Assembly (NCBI GenBank): GCA_002359655.1
Contig: DENL01000017.1
Coordinates: 1 to 31,079, forward strand
Source: Rickettsiales bacterium UBA2645
GTDB lineage: Bacteria; Pseudomonadota; Alphaproteobacteria; Rickettsiales; UBA1997
DNA length: 31,079 bases
Reading direction: 5' to 3'
The notes under the pieces: generated by a model
What the model was told of the DNA's origin: nothing
Database searches by the model: none
What the model saw: only the letters and a program-made list of their open reading frames with translations
Shown here: positions 16,533 through 23,847 of the stretch, piece after piece
Numbering within the stretch: the first letter of the stretch is position 1
Layout: every line of letters starts with the position of its first letter
Made by a program: the position numbers and the translations under genes

Positions 16533-18007
16533 TCAAGAAAGATATTAAGAAATCCAAAAGATTGACTAAAAAAATGATCGGCAATGCCGTCAGTCGCTCG
16601 TCTGTTTTTTCTAGAAAAATTATTTTTGATCACAGTTTTAGAAAAAATCTTTACTCCAAAACTAAGCAGAAAATTCACCACAGCGCTAAAACAATTTTGG
16701 ATCAAACTTTTGAAGAAGAAGGTCGCAACATTGCTCATAAACCAATCACTCTTGGCATTTGGTTTAGTGTTGGTTTGGTTGGAGTTTTTTTGCTGTGGTC
16801 AATCACTGCTAGAATTGATTCAAGCGCAATTGCTATGGGAAAAGTGGTTTTAGATTCTGATAAAAAAACCATTCAACATTTTGAAGGTGGAATTATTGAA
16901 GAAATTTTTGTTGAAGATGGGCAGAAAGTTCGCGCTGGTCAGCCTTTAATAAAACTAAACGAAACCGCAGCCAGAGCCAATCAAGAGTTGGTTAAAAAAC
17001 AACTATTTGCACTAAAAGCCGCAAAAATCCGACTTGAAAGCGAAAGAGACAACAAAGATTTACCCGACTTTTCTACAATACATTTTCAATATAAAGATGA
17101 TGTCGATTTTATAAAAATTATCGACGGCGAAAAAAGTTTATTTCTAACTAGAAAAAGAGCGATTGATGAAAAAGTCAGCATTTTACAGCAAAAAATAAAT
17201 CAACTAAATAACGAAATTATCGCCATCAAATCGCAGGAAAAATCTGTGAGACAAAGAATCGCTTTTGCTCACGAAGAAGCCAATGCCTTAGATGAATTAT
17301 ACGAACAAGGCATCATCTCAAGAAGTCGTTATTTGGAATTAAAAAAACAAATGGCGGAATTGCAGGGAAATCAAGGAGAATATGTGGCCAACATTGCCAA
17401 AGTTCGCCAAGCAATCAACGAATCAGAACTTGAAATCGCCAATGTCAAAACCGAAAAAATGAACGAGATTGTTAAAGAGCTGCAAGAAACTCAAACTAAA
17501 ATCGCTGATTTAGAAGAGCGCGTTTTCGCTTCTTCAGATATTTTACAGCGCACCATTATTCGCGCACCACAAAACGGAATTGTAAATGGTTTAAAATTTC
17601 ACACTAAAGGCGGAGTTATTGCGCAAGGCGGAGAAATTATGGAAATTGTACCGCAAGATGATGAGTTGATTGTCGAAGTAAAAATCAACCCACAAGATAT
17701 TGATGTGGTTAGCGTTGGATTGAAATCTAAAGTCAGACTTGCAGCTTATAAAAGTAAAGCAGTTCCAATGCTTGATGGCAAAGTTATTAATATTTCGGCG
17801 GATAGTTTTTTAGAACAAAATACTGGCGCTTCATATTTTTTAGGGCGAATTAAAATTGGCGAAAAAGAAATGAAAAAACTAGAAAATGTAAAACTCTATC
17901 CCGGCATGCCGGTTGAGGCTCATATTGTTACGGGATCAAGAACTTTTATGAGATATTTGTTTGACCCAATAACCATCAGTACCAAAAAAGCTTTTAGAGA
18001 AGAATGA
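16529..18007 (+). CDS. HlyD/PrtE-family membrane fusion protein
   Basis: A 492-aa periplasmic adaptor of the type I system. An unusually long, basic cytoplasmic N-terminus (about 73 aa, rich in Lys/Arg) precedes one membrane helix (ITLGIWFSVGLVGVFLLWS). Then come the first lipoyl half-motif (FEGGIIEEIFVEDGQKVRAGQPL), long coiled-coil arms (about residues 150-330), the second half (IIRAPQNGIVNGLKFHTKGG) and the beta-barrel region (EVKINPQDIDVVSVGLKSKVRL). It should connect the ABC protein to the TolC-like channel. It overlaps both neighbours by 4 nt (ATGA). Confidence 0.93.
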   Translation: MIKKDIKKSKRLTKKMIGNAVSRSSVFSRKIIFDHSFRKNLYSKTKQKIHHSAKTILDQTFEEEGRNIAHKPITLGIWFSVGLVGVFLLWSITARIDSSAIAMGKVVLDSDKKTIQHFEGGIIEEIFVEDGQKVRAGQPLIKLNETAARANQELVKKQLFALKAAKIRLESERDNKDLPDFSTIHFQYKDDVDFIKIIDGEKSLFLTRKRAIDEKVSILQQKINQLNNEIIAIKSQEKSVRQRIAFAHEEANALDELYEQGIISRSRYLELKKQMAELQGNQGEYVANIAKVRQAINESELEIANVKTEKMNEIVKELQETQTKIADLEERVFASSDILQRTIIRAPQNGIVNGLKFHTKGGVIAQGGEIMEIVPQDDELIVEVKINPQDIDVVSVGLKSKVRLAAYKSKAVPMLDGKVINISADSFLEQNTGASYFLGRIKIGEKEMKKLENVKLYPGMPVEAHIVTGSRTFMRYLFDPITISTKKAFREE

Positions 18008-19605
18008 AAATAAGAAAACTAAGTGTTACTTTTTTTAGCGTAATTTTACTTTTTGCTAATCAAGCAAAAGCCGATTTAAATCTGCAAGAATCAATCAGAT
18101 CAGCTTACGAAAATAACTCCGATTTAAAAGCACAAAACTACTCAGTTGAAGCCGCAAAATCACAAAAGCAAAAATCTTACTCTGGCTTTCTGCCCAATGT
18201 TTCCGCTGATGTTAATAGCGGTAACCAAAAAACCAAAATCGACTCAGGCGCAACTCTTAAAGGCAATGCCAATAAAAGAAGTGTCAACTTATCACAAGAT
18301 TTATTTAACGGCGGCTCAACTTATTTCGACATTAAAAGAGCAACCAGCGTTTTAAATAAAGAGCAAGCCGACAAAGACAATAAAGAGCAGCAAATTATTC
18401 TAAGCGTTATTCAATCTTATCTCGACATTTTACGCTTTGAAGATTTGGTTAAAATCGAACAAGAAAATCTGCAATCGCAAGAACAAATGTTAGAACACAC
18501 CAAAACCAAACTCGCAGCGCGCGATGCTACAAAATCAGAGCTAGCCAAAGCCAAAGCTGATTATGCCAGCGCCATATCAACAAAAATTGCTGCCGAAAAT
18601 AATCTTACCTCGGCTAAAAATTCTTTTGCTAAATTAACCGGAATTTTTCCAAACGAAACTGGCAAGTTGAAAAAAATTAATGATGAAAACTTCTACAAGA
18701 AAATTTCTGAATTAAATAGCAGTCAGCTATTTGAAATTGCACTGCAAAATAATCCCGAAATCAAATCAGCAAAACATTCTCGAGACTCAGCAAAACATCA
18801 ATCATCGATTACCAAATCTTCTTTTTCTCCAACGGTAAAATTAACTTTGAGTTCAGCAGAAGAAAAAAATCCGCTTTATTACAGTAACCAACAATATCAC
18901 AACAATTCAGCTTATTTGAATTTGCATATTCCGATTTTTAATTCAGGTGTGGAATATGCCAATTTATCTGAAGCCAATAACATTTTGCAGCGCGAGAAAT
19001 ATAATTTGGAAGCGGCGCAAAATCGCGTTAAACAACAAATTGTTGAATATGTCAGCAAGGTGAAAAATTTATATGCGCAGTGGGAATCTTCTAAAGAACA
19101 AGAATTTGCTAACGAAATTTATGTATCAGCTTTGAAAGAAGAAGAAAGGCTTGGCACTAAATCAATCATCGATTTGCTGCGCGCTAGACAAGATTTATAC
19201 ACTGTTAAAGTTAATAGAACCAATTTGCATTACGACAAAATCACGGCAATTTTTAGCTTAAAAAGCCTGATTGGCAGTCTTACTTATGCTTCACTTAACG
19301 CTGATAATACTTTGAGTAGTTTTGATGAGAAAATAAAATTCGAGGAAGATATAAAAACAGATGCGCCAGAAGATTCTAAAAAAGATTTAGAAAATTCTAA
19401 GACAAAATCAGAAGAAAAAATCGCGGAGAAAATTGAAAATAAGTCAGAAATAAAACCAACAGAAAAAAATACTTCTCAAACTTCTAAGCCAGATTTATCA
19501 AAACCAAGCAGCGTAAAAATAGATCAAGAAATAAAATCAGAGCCAATAAATCAAAAAACAGTCAAACCAAAAAAGAACTTCAAATTAATAACCCCAGCTT
19601 CATAA
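18004..19605 (+). CDS. TolC-family outer-membrane channel with charged C-terminal tail
   Basis: A 533-aa outer-membrane efflux protein with a signal peptide (MKIRKLSVTFFSVILLFANQAKA). The two TolC halves are visible: LQESIRSAYENNSDLKAQNY with SQDLFNGGSTYFDIKRA in the first and LFEIALQNNPEIKSAKHS, HIPIFNSGVEYANL with RLGTKSIIDLLRARQDLY in the second. The canonical domain ends near residue 440. About 95 further residues, rich in Lys, Glu, Ser and Pro, form a low-complexity tail that would lie in the periplasm. It is the last gene of the secretion operon, overlapping hlyD by 4 nt. Confidence 0.92.
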   Translation: MKIRKLSVTFFSVILLFANQAKADLNLQESIRSAYENNSDLKAQNYSVEAAKSQKQKSYSGFLPNVSADVNSGNQKTKIDSGATLKGNANKRSVNLSQDLFNGGSTYFDIKRATSVLNKEQADKDNKEQQIILSVIQSYLDILRFEDLVKIEQENLQSQEQMLEHTKTKLAARDATKSELAKAKADYASAISTKIAAENNLTSAKNSFAKLTGIFPNETGKLKKINDENFYKKISELNSSQLFEIALQNNPEIKSAKHSRDSAKHQSSITKSSFSPTVKLTLSSAEEKNPLYYSNQQYHNNSAYLNLHIPIFNSGVEYANLSEANNILQREKYNLEAAQNRVKQQIVEYVSKVKNLYAQWESSKEQEFANEIYVSALKEEERLGTKSIIDLLRARQDLYTVKVNRTNLHYDKITAIFSLKSLIGSLTYASLNADNTLSSFDEKIKFEEDIKTDAPEDSKKDLENSKTKSEEKIAEKIENKSEIKPTEKNTSQTSKPDLSKPSSVKIDQEIKSEPINQKTVKPKKNFKLITPAS

Positions 19606-19676
19606 ATTTTTCTTATAAAAATTAGTCCTTTGATAAGGAAACGCGACACGAGTCTTGCCACGCCTTGCTCTTAAAA

Positions 19677-19695
19677 CCATCTCATATGTAGATGG
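19677..19695 (+). repeat. Hairpin between the TolC gene and the split-photolyase operon
   Basis: CCATCT-CATATGT-AGATGG forms a 6-bp stem; flanking AAAACC and GGTTTT (followed by ATTATTT) could form an alternative outer stem. Either may act as a weak terminator for the secretion operon or a leader structure for the operon beginning at 19736. Confidence 0.35.
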
Positions 19696-19735
19696 AACAT
19701 ACGGGTTTTATTATTTCGTTATCCTAAAATTTTAT

Positions 19736-20518
19736 ATGCAGAAACTCAGATCTAATTTTTCTAATCGTAAAGATTTGCTAGATTACGTTGCCTCAATCAG
19801 TCCTTGGCTTAATGACTTTACAGCCAGTGAAATTCTTGGTGGAAAAATTCAGGCTGAAGAAAAACTAAATAAAATTGATCCAATCAGCTATTGCAAAAAT
19901 CGCAATTATTTAGATGGCAGCGTCACAAAACTTTCGCCTTATATTCGTCACGGAATTTTATCTTTAAATGAAGTGCGCAATTTTGCTCTAGAAAAGTCTG
20001 ATCCAAAGCAAATTGAAAAATTTATTCAGGAATTGGCTTGGCGTGATTTTTGGCAACGCATTTATTTTTCTGATCCAGATAAAATCTGGCACGATATTGA
20101 GGAATATAAAACAGGCTATCAAAAAGAAGATTACGCCGACAATCTGCCGCAAGATATTTTGGAAGCAAAAACTGTAAATGCCTGCATCAATCAATTTATA
20201 AATCAATTAACCAAAACTGGCTATTTACACAATCATGCCAGAATGTATTTGGCTTCTTACTCTGTACATTGGCGAAAAACAAAATGGCAAGCCGGTGCTA
20301 AATGGTTTTTGCATCATTTACTTGATGGCGATCCAGCTTCTAACAACCTTTCTTGGCAGTGGATTGCTAGCACTTTTTCAAGCAAACCTTATATTTTTAA
20401 TTTAGAAAATGTGGCAAAATATTGCGCCAATTCAGCAATTGATTTTTCGAAAGAAAATAATCCTGAACTAAATTTTAGTTACGAAGAGCTTGAGCAAAAA
20501 CTTTTCAAAAAATTATGA
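19736..20518 (+). CDS. Short photolyase-like protein: FAD-binding domain only
   Basis: A 260-aa protein that corresponds only to the C-terminal FAD/catalytic domain of photolyases. Motifs in order are LSPYIRHGILSLNEV, IQELAWRDFWQRIYF, LTKTGYLHNHARMYLASY, HWRKTKWQAGAKWF, LLDGDPASNNLSWQWIAS and TFSSKPYIFNLENV. The flavin-contacting DGDPASNN and the WQW with the proximal electron-transfer Trp are kept; the HNRxRM of CPD photolyases is HNHARM. No antenna domain precedes it, although one is encoded by the next gene. I chose the ATG at 19736; the TTG at 19655 adds 27 residues unlike the family. Stand-alone proteins of this type are known as short photolyase-like proteins; repair activity here is inferred. 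First gene of a six-gene overlapping operon. Confidence 0.85.
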   Translation: MQKLRSNFSNRKDLLDYVASISPWLNDFTASEILGGKIQAEEKLNKIDPISYCKNRNYLDGSVTKLSPYIRHGILSLNEVRNFALEKSDPKQIEKFIQELAWRDFWQRIYFSDPDKIWHDIEEYKTGYQKEDYADNLPQDILEAKTVNACINQFINQLTKTGYLHNHARMYLASYSVHWRKTKWQAGAKWFLHHLLDGDPASNNLSWQWIASTFSSKPYIFNLENVAKYCANSAIDFSKENNPELNFSYEELEQKLFKKL

Positions 20519-20961
20519 AAAATCTGATCTGGCTTCACGAAGACGCCTTGAGCAAAAACCATCTTCTTTTCAAACAAGCACCAAAAAATTGTCTGACTTT
20601 TTTTGTGTGGGACGAAGAATATTTTAAAGAAATGGATTATTCTTTTAAAAAGCTGGTTTTTATTTTTGAAACTTTAAACGAAATGGACTGCGAAATTTAT
20701 CAAGGCAGATCAATTGAAGTGATCAGGCAACTTGCACAAGAAAATAACTCGAGCGAAATTTTCATTGCCGCAACGCCAAATCCTTTACTGCAGAGCATTG
20801 CCACTAACTTAAAAGATAAAATAGAAATAAAAATAATTGCTGAAAAGCCTTTCGTTTTGCTGAAAAGCGAAGTGAATTTAAAACGATTTTTTAACTATTG
20901 GAACAAAGCTAAAGAGTCAGCAATGACAAAAGATGGAGGCGAAATTGCCGCGCAGCATTAA
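20515..20961 (+). CDS. Stand-alone photolyase N-terminal (Rossmann) domain, degenerate
   Basis: A 148-aa protein resembling the antenna-binding alpha/beta domain of photolyases: LIWLHEDALSKNHLLF at the start, LTFFVWDEEYF as beta-2, CEIYQGRSIEVIRQLA and EIFIAATPNPLLQSIA as later beta-alpha units. The normal WFRRDLRLxDN motif reads WLHEDALSKNH, so the conserved arginines are lost and classic antenna or DNA contacts may not apply. It starts inside the stop of the FAD-domain gene (ATGA overlap). The natural reading is that the two products assemble into a two-subunit photolyase whose genes are in reverse domain order; this is inferred. Another nucleotide-binding Rossmann protein is possible. Confidence 0.65.
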   Translation: MKNLIWLHEDALSKNHLLFKQAPKNCLTFFVWDEEYFKEMDYSFKKLVFIFETLNEMDCEIYQGRSIEVIRQLAQENNSSEIFIAATPNPLLQSIATNLKDKIEIKIIAEKPFVLLKSEVNLKRFFNYWNKAKESAMTKDGGEIAAQH

Positions 20962-21103
20962 GAAAGAAAATCTGGAGCAAAAAATTTGTCTGAAATGTCA
21001 ACGTCCTTTTATGTGGAGAAAAAAATGGCAAAAGGTTTGGGATCAAGTCAAATATTGCTCGGATCGTTGTCGTAACAATAAAAATAAAATCAGTAATGTC
21101 TAA
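20933..21103 (+). CDS. DUF2256 zinc-ribbon protein
   Basis: A 56-aa protein (ATG at 20933, TAA at 21101) that is easily missed because of its size. It has the DUF2256 pattern: ICLKCQRPFMWRKKW followed by WDQVKYCSDRCR. Cys19, Cys22, Cys42 and Cys46 can bind one zinc. The family is small, of unknown function, and often encoded next to photolyase/cryptochrome genes. It overlaps the preceding gene by 29 nt in another frame and the next gene by 8 nt. It could bind nucleic acid or act as a subunit of one of the neighbouring flavoproteins; neither is shown. Confidence 0.88.
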   Translation: MEAKLPRSIKKENLEQKICLKCQRPFMWRKKWQKVWDQVKYCSDRCRNNKNKISNV

Positions 21104-21533
21104 AAATCTGCATCATATTTTGGCTTATTTAGGAACTATTCCTTTCATCGCCGCGGCAATTTTTTTTGCTTTTGATTCAGATTTTATTTCACCAATCACA
21201 GTCGAAAATATTATCAAATCTTATATTTTGGCAATTGTTTCTTTTATGGCTGGCGTTAATTGGGGACAATATTTAAGTGCTGAAAAAAAACCGCCGCTAA
21301 ATTTATTTATCACTAGCAATGTCATAACTTTGCTGTGTTGGTTTTCATTTTTTTTGCTTGGCAGCGTGGCATTTTTTTTAAACGCTGTAGTGCTTTTTAT
21401 TTCTCTAATTCTGATCGATCATCACCTACTACAATTTGAAATTATTGAGCAAAATTATTTCAAAACCAGAATCAATATCAGCGCAATTGTTTGCTTATCT
21501 ATTTTGTTAATCAGATTTTTTATTAATACGTGA
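21096..21533 (+). CDS. DUF3429 membrane protein
   Basis: A 145-aa integral membrane protein with about five helices: HILAYLGTIPFIAAAIFFAF, YILAIVSFMAGVNWGQYL, LFITSNVITLLCWFSFFLLG, a fourth ending LFISLILIDHHLL, and INISAIVCLSILLIRFFI. The AYLGTIPFI start and the SFMAGVNWGQYL segment fit DUF3429, a family of unknown function. It starts within the end of the DUF2256 gene, and its stop overlaps the GTG start of the following photolyase gene (GTGA). The tight coupling suggests co-production with the photolyases, perhaps as a membrane anchor or a quinone/redox partner; this is speculative. Confidence 0.8.
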   Translation: MSKNLHHILAYLGTIPFIAAAIFFAFDSDFISPITVENIIKSYILAIVSFMAGVNWGQYLSAEKKPPLNLFITSNVITLLCWFSFFLLGSVAFFLNAVVLFISLILIDHHLLQFEIIEQNYFKTRINISAIVCLSILLIRFFINT

Positions 21534-23068
21534 AATACGAAATAGTCTGGTTTAAACGCGATTTAAGAATAGTTGATAACTCCGCACTACATTTTGCTGC
21601 AGCAACAAAAAATCCGATAATTCCTCTCTACATCATCGAGCCAGAATTATGGCGTCAACCAGACATGAGCAAAAGGCATTATGATTTTTTATGCGAGTCT
21701 TTGCTTGAGCTTGATTGCGACTTAGAAAAACTGGGACAAAAGCTGATAATTCGAGTTGGCGATGCAGTGGAAGTTTTAGCAGAAATTCAAAAAAATTTTC
21801 AGATAAATAATTTATGGTCACATCAAGAAACTTGGAACAGTTGGACTTACGATCGCGATAAAAAAGTTTTATCTTGGACAAAAAATCAAAACATTACTTG
21901 GCATCAGCCAGTCCAAAATGGCGTTATTCGTAAATTAAAAGAGCGTGATGGTTGGTCGCTGAAATGGCAAAAATTAATGCGACAAGAAATTCTGCCAGCG
22001 CCACAAAAATTAATTAGCATAAATATAAAATCAGAAAATCTGCCTGAATTTTTTGAACTTGGTTTGCAAGAAGATTTTTGCTTTGAAAGACAACAAGGTG
22101 GTCGTAAAAACGCACTGAAATTACTTGAGAGTTTTTTATATCAACGCGGTGAAAACTACAGCCGTGAAATGTCTTCGCCAGTAACTGCTTTTCACAGCTG
22201 CTCTTTGATTTCGTCACATCTGGCTTTTGGTACAATTTCACTACGCGAAGTTTTTCAAGCTACAGAAAAGCGGCGATCTGAATTAGCAAAAATGCCAAGA
22301 AGTTTAAAAGGCAAATGGCCTTCAGCGCTAAATTCTTTTTCTGGCAGGCTGCGTTGGCATTGTCATTTTATACAAAAGTTGGAAGACGAGCCGCAAATTG
22401 AATTCAATAATTTTCATCCCGCCTACAATAACTTACGACAAGAGTTTAATTTAGAATATTTCAAAGCTTGGCAAGCTGGCCAAACTGGCTTTCCAATTGT
22501 TGATGCGGTAATGCGCTGTTTGATAAAAACTGGTTGGATTAATTTTCGTATGCGCGCCATGTTGATGAGTTTTGCCAGCTATCATTTGTGGTTGCCTTGG
22601 CAAAAAACCGCTTTGCATTTAGCGCGACTTTTCACAGATTATGAACCCGGAATTCACTACAGCCAAGTGCAAATGCAATCGGGCACAACAGGAATTAACG
22701 CGGTGAGAATTTACAATCCCATAAAACAATCTATCGACCAAGATCCAGAAGGAATTTTTATTCGCAAATGGCTGCCAGAATTGGCAAAAATGCCAGATGA
22801 ATTTATTCACACACCTTGGCAAAAACCAGAGCTGATACATGGCTATCCAAAAACTATAGTTGACGAAGCAACAGCAAGAAAAGTGGCTGCAGAGAAAATT
22901 TACTCAATCAGAAAAAATCTGAATCATAAAATTATTGCCAAAAAAATCGTTGGTAAACATGGCAGCAGAAAATCTGGCTTGAAGCAAACCGTGAGTGAGA
23001 AAACTGTTAGACAAAAAAAGTCTGTCAGAAGGCTAAATGATAATAAACAAGGCGATCTTTTTAGATAA
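21530..23068 (+). CDS. Cryptochrome/photolyase family protein with basic C-terminal tail
   Basis: A 512-aa full-length photolyase-family flavoprotein starting at GTG (21530), coupled to the DUF3429 gene. The N-terminal domain has IVWFKRDLRIVDNSAL, PELWRQPDMSKRHYDF and LWSHQETWNSWTYDRD. The FAD domain has SSHLAFGTISLREV, SGRLRWHCHFIQKLEDEPQI, GQTGFPIVDAVMR, GWINFRMRAMLMSF, DYEPGIHYSQVQMQSGTTG and VRIYNP. The usual DGDxASNxxxWQW is replaced by the DYEPGIHYSQVQMQ form of this subfamily, so the proximal electron-transfer Trp is absent. After about residue 460 comes a basic tail ending QGDLFR, resembling a beta-clamp-binding motif. It may repair DNA or act as a light sensor; I cannot tell the lesion type. 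Confidence 0.9.
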   Translation: MKYEIVWFKRDLRIVDNSALHFAAATKNPIIPLYIIEPELWRQPDMSKRHYDFLCESLLELDCDLEKLGQKLIIRVGDAVEVLAEIQKNFQINNLWSHQETWNSWTYDRDKKVLSWTKNQNITWHQPVQNGVIRKLKERDGWSLKWQKLMRQEILPAPQKLISINIKSENLPEFFELGLQEDFCFERQQGGRKNALKLLESFLYQRGENYSREMSSPVTAFHSCSLISSHLAFGTISLREVFQATEKRRSELAKMPRSLKGKWPSALNSFSGRLRWHCHFIQKLEDEPQIEFNNFHPAYNNLRQEFNLEYFKAWQAGQTGFPIVDAVMRCLIKTGWINFRMRAMLMSFASYHLWLPWQKTALHLARLFTDYEPGIHYSQVQMQSGTTGINAVRIYNPIKQSIDQDPEGIFIRKWLPELAKMPDEFIHTPWQKPELIHGYPKTIVDEATARKVAAEKIYSIRKNLNHKIIAKKIVGKHGSRKSGLKQTVSEKTVRQKKSVRRLNDNKQGDLFR

Positions 23069-23080
23069 AATTTAAAAACA

Positions 23081-23662
23081 ATGAGCAAAAATCTTTTGCC
23101 AAAAGATGGATTAGTAACCTATCAAAGCAATGTTGTAGAGCAATCACAAGCAGCAGAGTTTTATCAAAAGCTGTTTAAAGAAATTGCTTGGCGCAATGAC
23201 GAAATAATTATTTTTGGTAAAAAAATTATCACCTCACGCAAAACAGCTTGGTATGGCGATAAAGAATTTGTCTATCAATATTCTAAAATTGATAGATTTG
23301 CTCTATCTTGGACTCCAACTTTAAAAATTATTAAAAAGCTAGTCGAAGAAATTGTGGGTGAAAATTTTAACTCTTGCTTACTCAATCTTTATCACAGCGG
23401 CGAAGAAGGCATGTGCTGGCACTGCGACAATGAAAACTCAATCATCAAAAACTCGACTATTGCATCTTTGAGTCTTGGCGCAGAGCGAAAATTTTCCTTC
23501 AAACACAAGCTTGAGCAAGAATCAATCTCCCTAAATCTAGAAAACGCCAGCCTACTCTTGATGAAAAACCAAACCCAACAAAACTGGCTCCACAGCTTAC
23601 CCAAAAGCAAGAAAGTAAAAGAACCAAGAATCAATTTAACTTTTCGGAAAATGGTTGAATAG
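23081..23662 (+). CDS. alkB: AlkB-family 2-oxoglutarate/Fe(II) dioxygenase
   Basis: A 193-aa DNA/RNA dealkylation enzyme that removes alkyl groups oxidatively, releasing the aldehyde. Iron ligands are visible as WHCDNE (His114, Asp116) and the distal His171 in NWLHSLPKS. The 2-oxoglutarate-binding arginines are in RINLTFR (Arg183, Arg189). LNLYHSGEEGMCWH and ASLSLGAERKFSFKH are typical of the AlkB-like (ALKBH2/3-type) branch; PRTAWYG-like substrate-lid residues appear as SRKTAWYGD. It lies 12 nt after the photolyase gene, so it probably belongs to the same direct-reversal repair operon. Confidence 0.9.
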   Translation: MSKNLLPKDGLVTYQSNVVEQSQAAEFYQKLFKEIAWRNDEIIIFGKKIITSRKTAWYGDKEFVYQYSKIDRFALSWTPTLKIIKKLVEEIVGENFNSCLLNLYHSGEEGMCWHCDNENSIIKNSTIASLSLGAERKFSFKHKLEQESISLNLENASLLLMKNQTQQNWLHSLPKSKKVKEPRINLTFRKMVE

Positions 23663-23847
23663 AGCAATCTATTCAGACAGATCGCATTATGGAATATGGA
23701 ATAGGTATGTGGGTTAAAATTTGTCATAAGTAAAATCTATCAAAGCCATAATTAATTTATATTTTACTTACTGAAAAAAACCGTTGAATAGTATTATTCG
23801 TAGTAAAACTCTGCTTTAAAAATTCTTCAACAAACAGCAATCAAAAA

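Noticed and set aside
19655..19735. Extended TTG start of the short photolyase-like gene
   Set aside because: The 27 additional residues cover an intergenic hairpin and are unlike the family; the ATG at 19736 fits.
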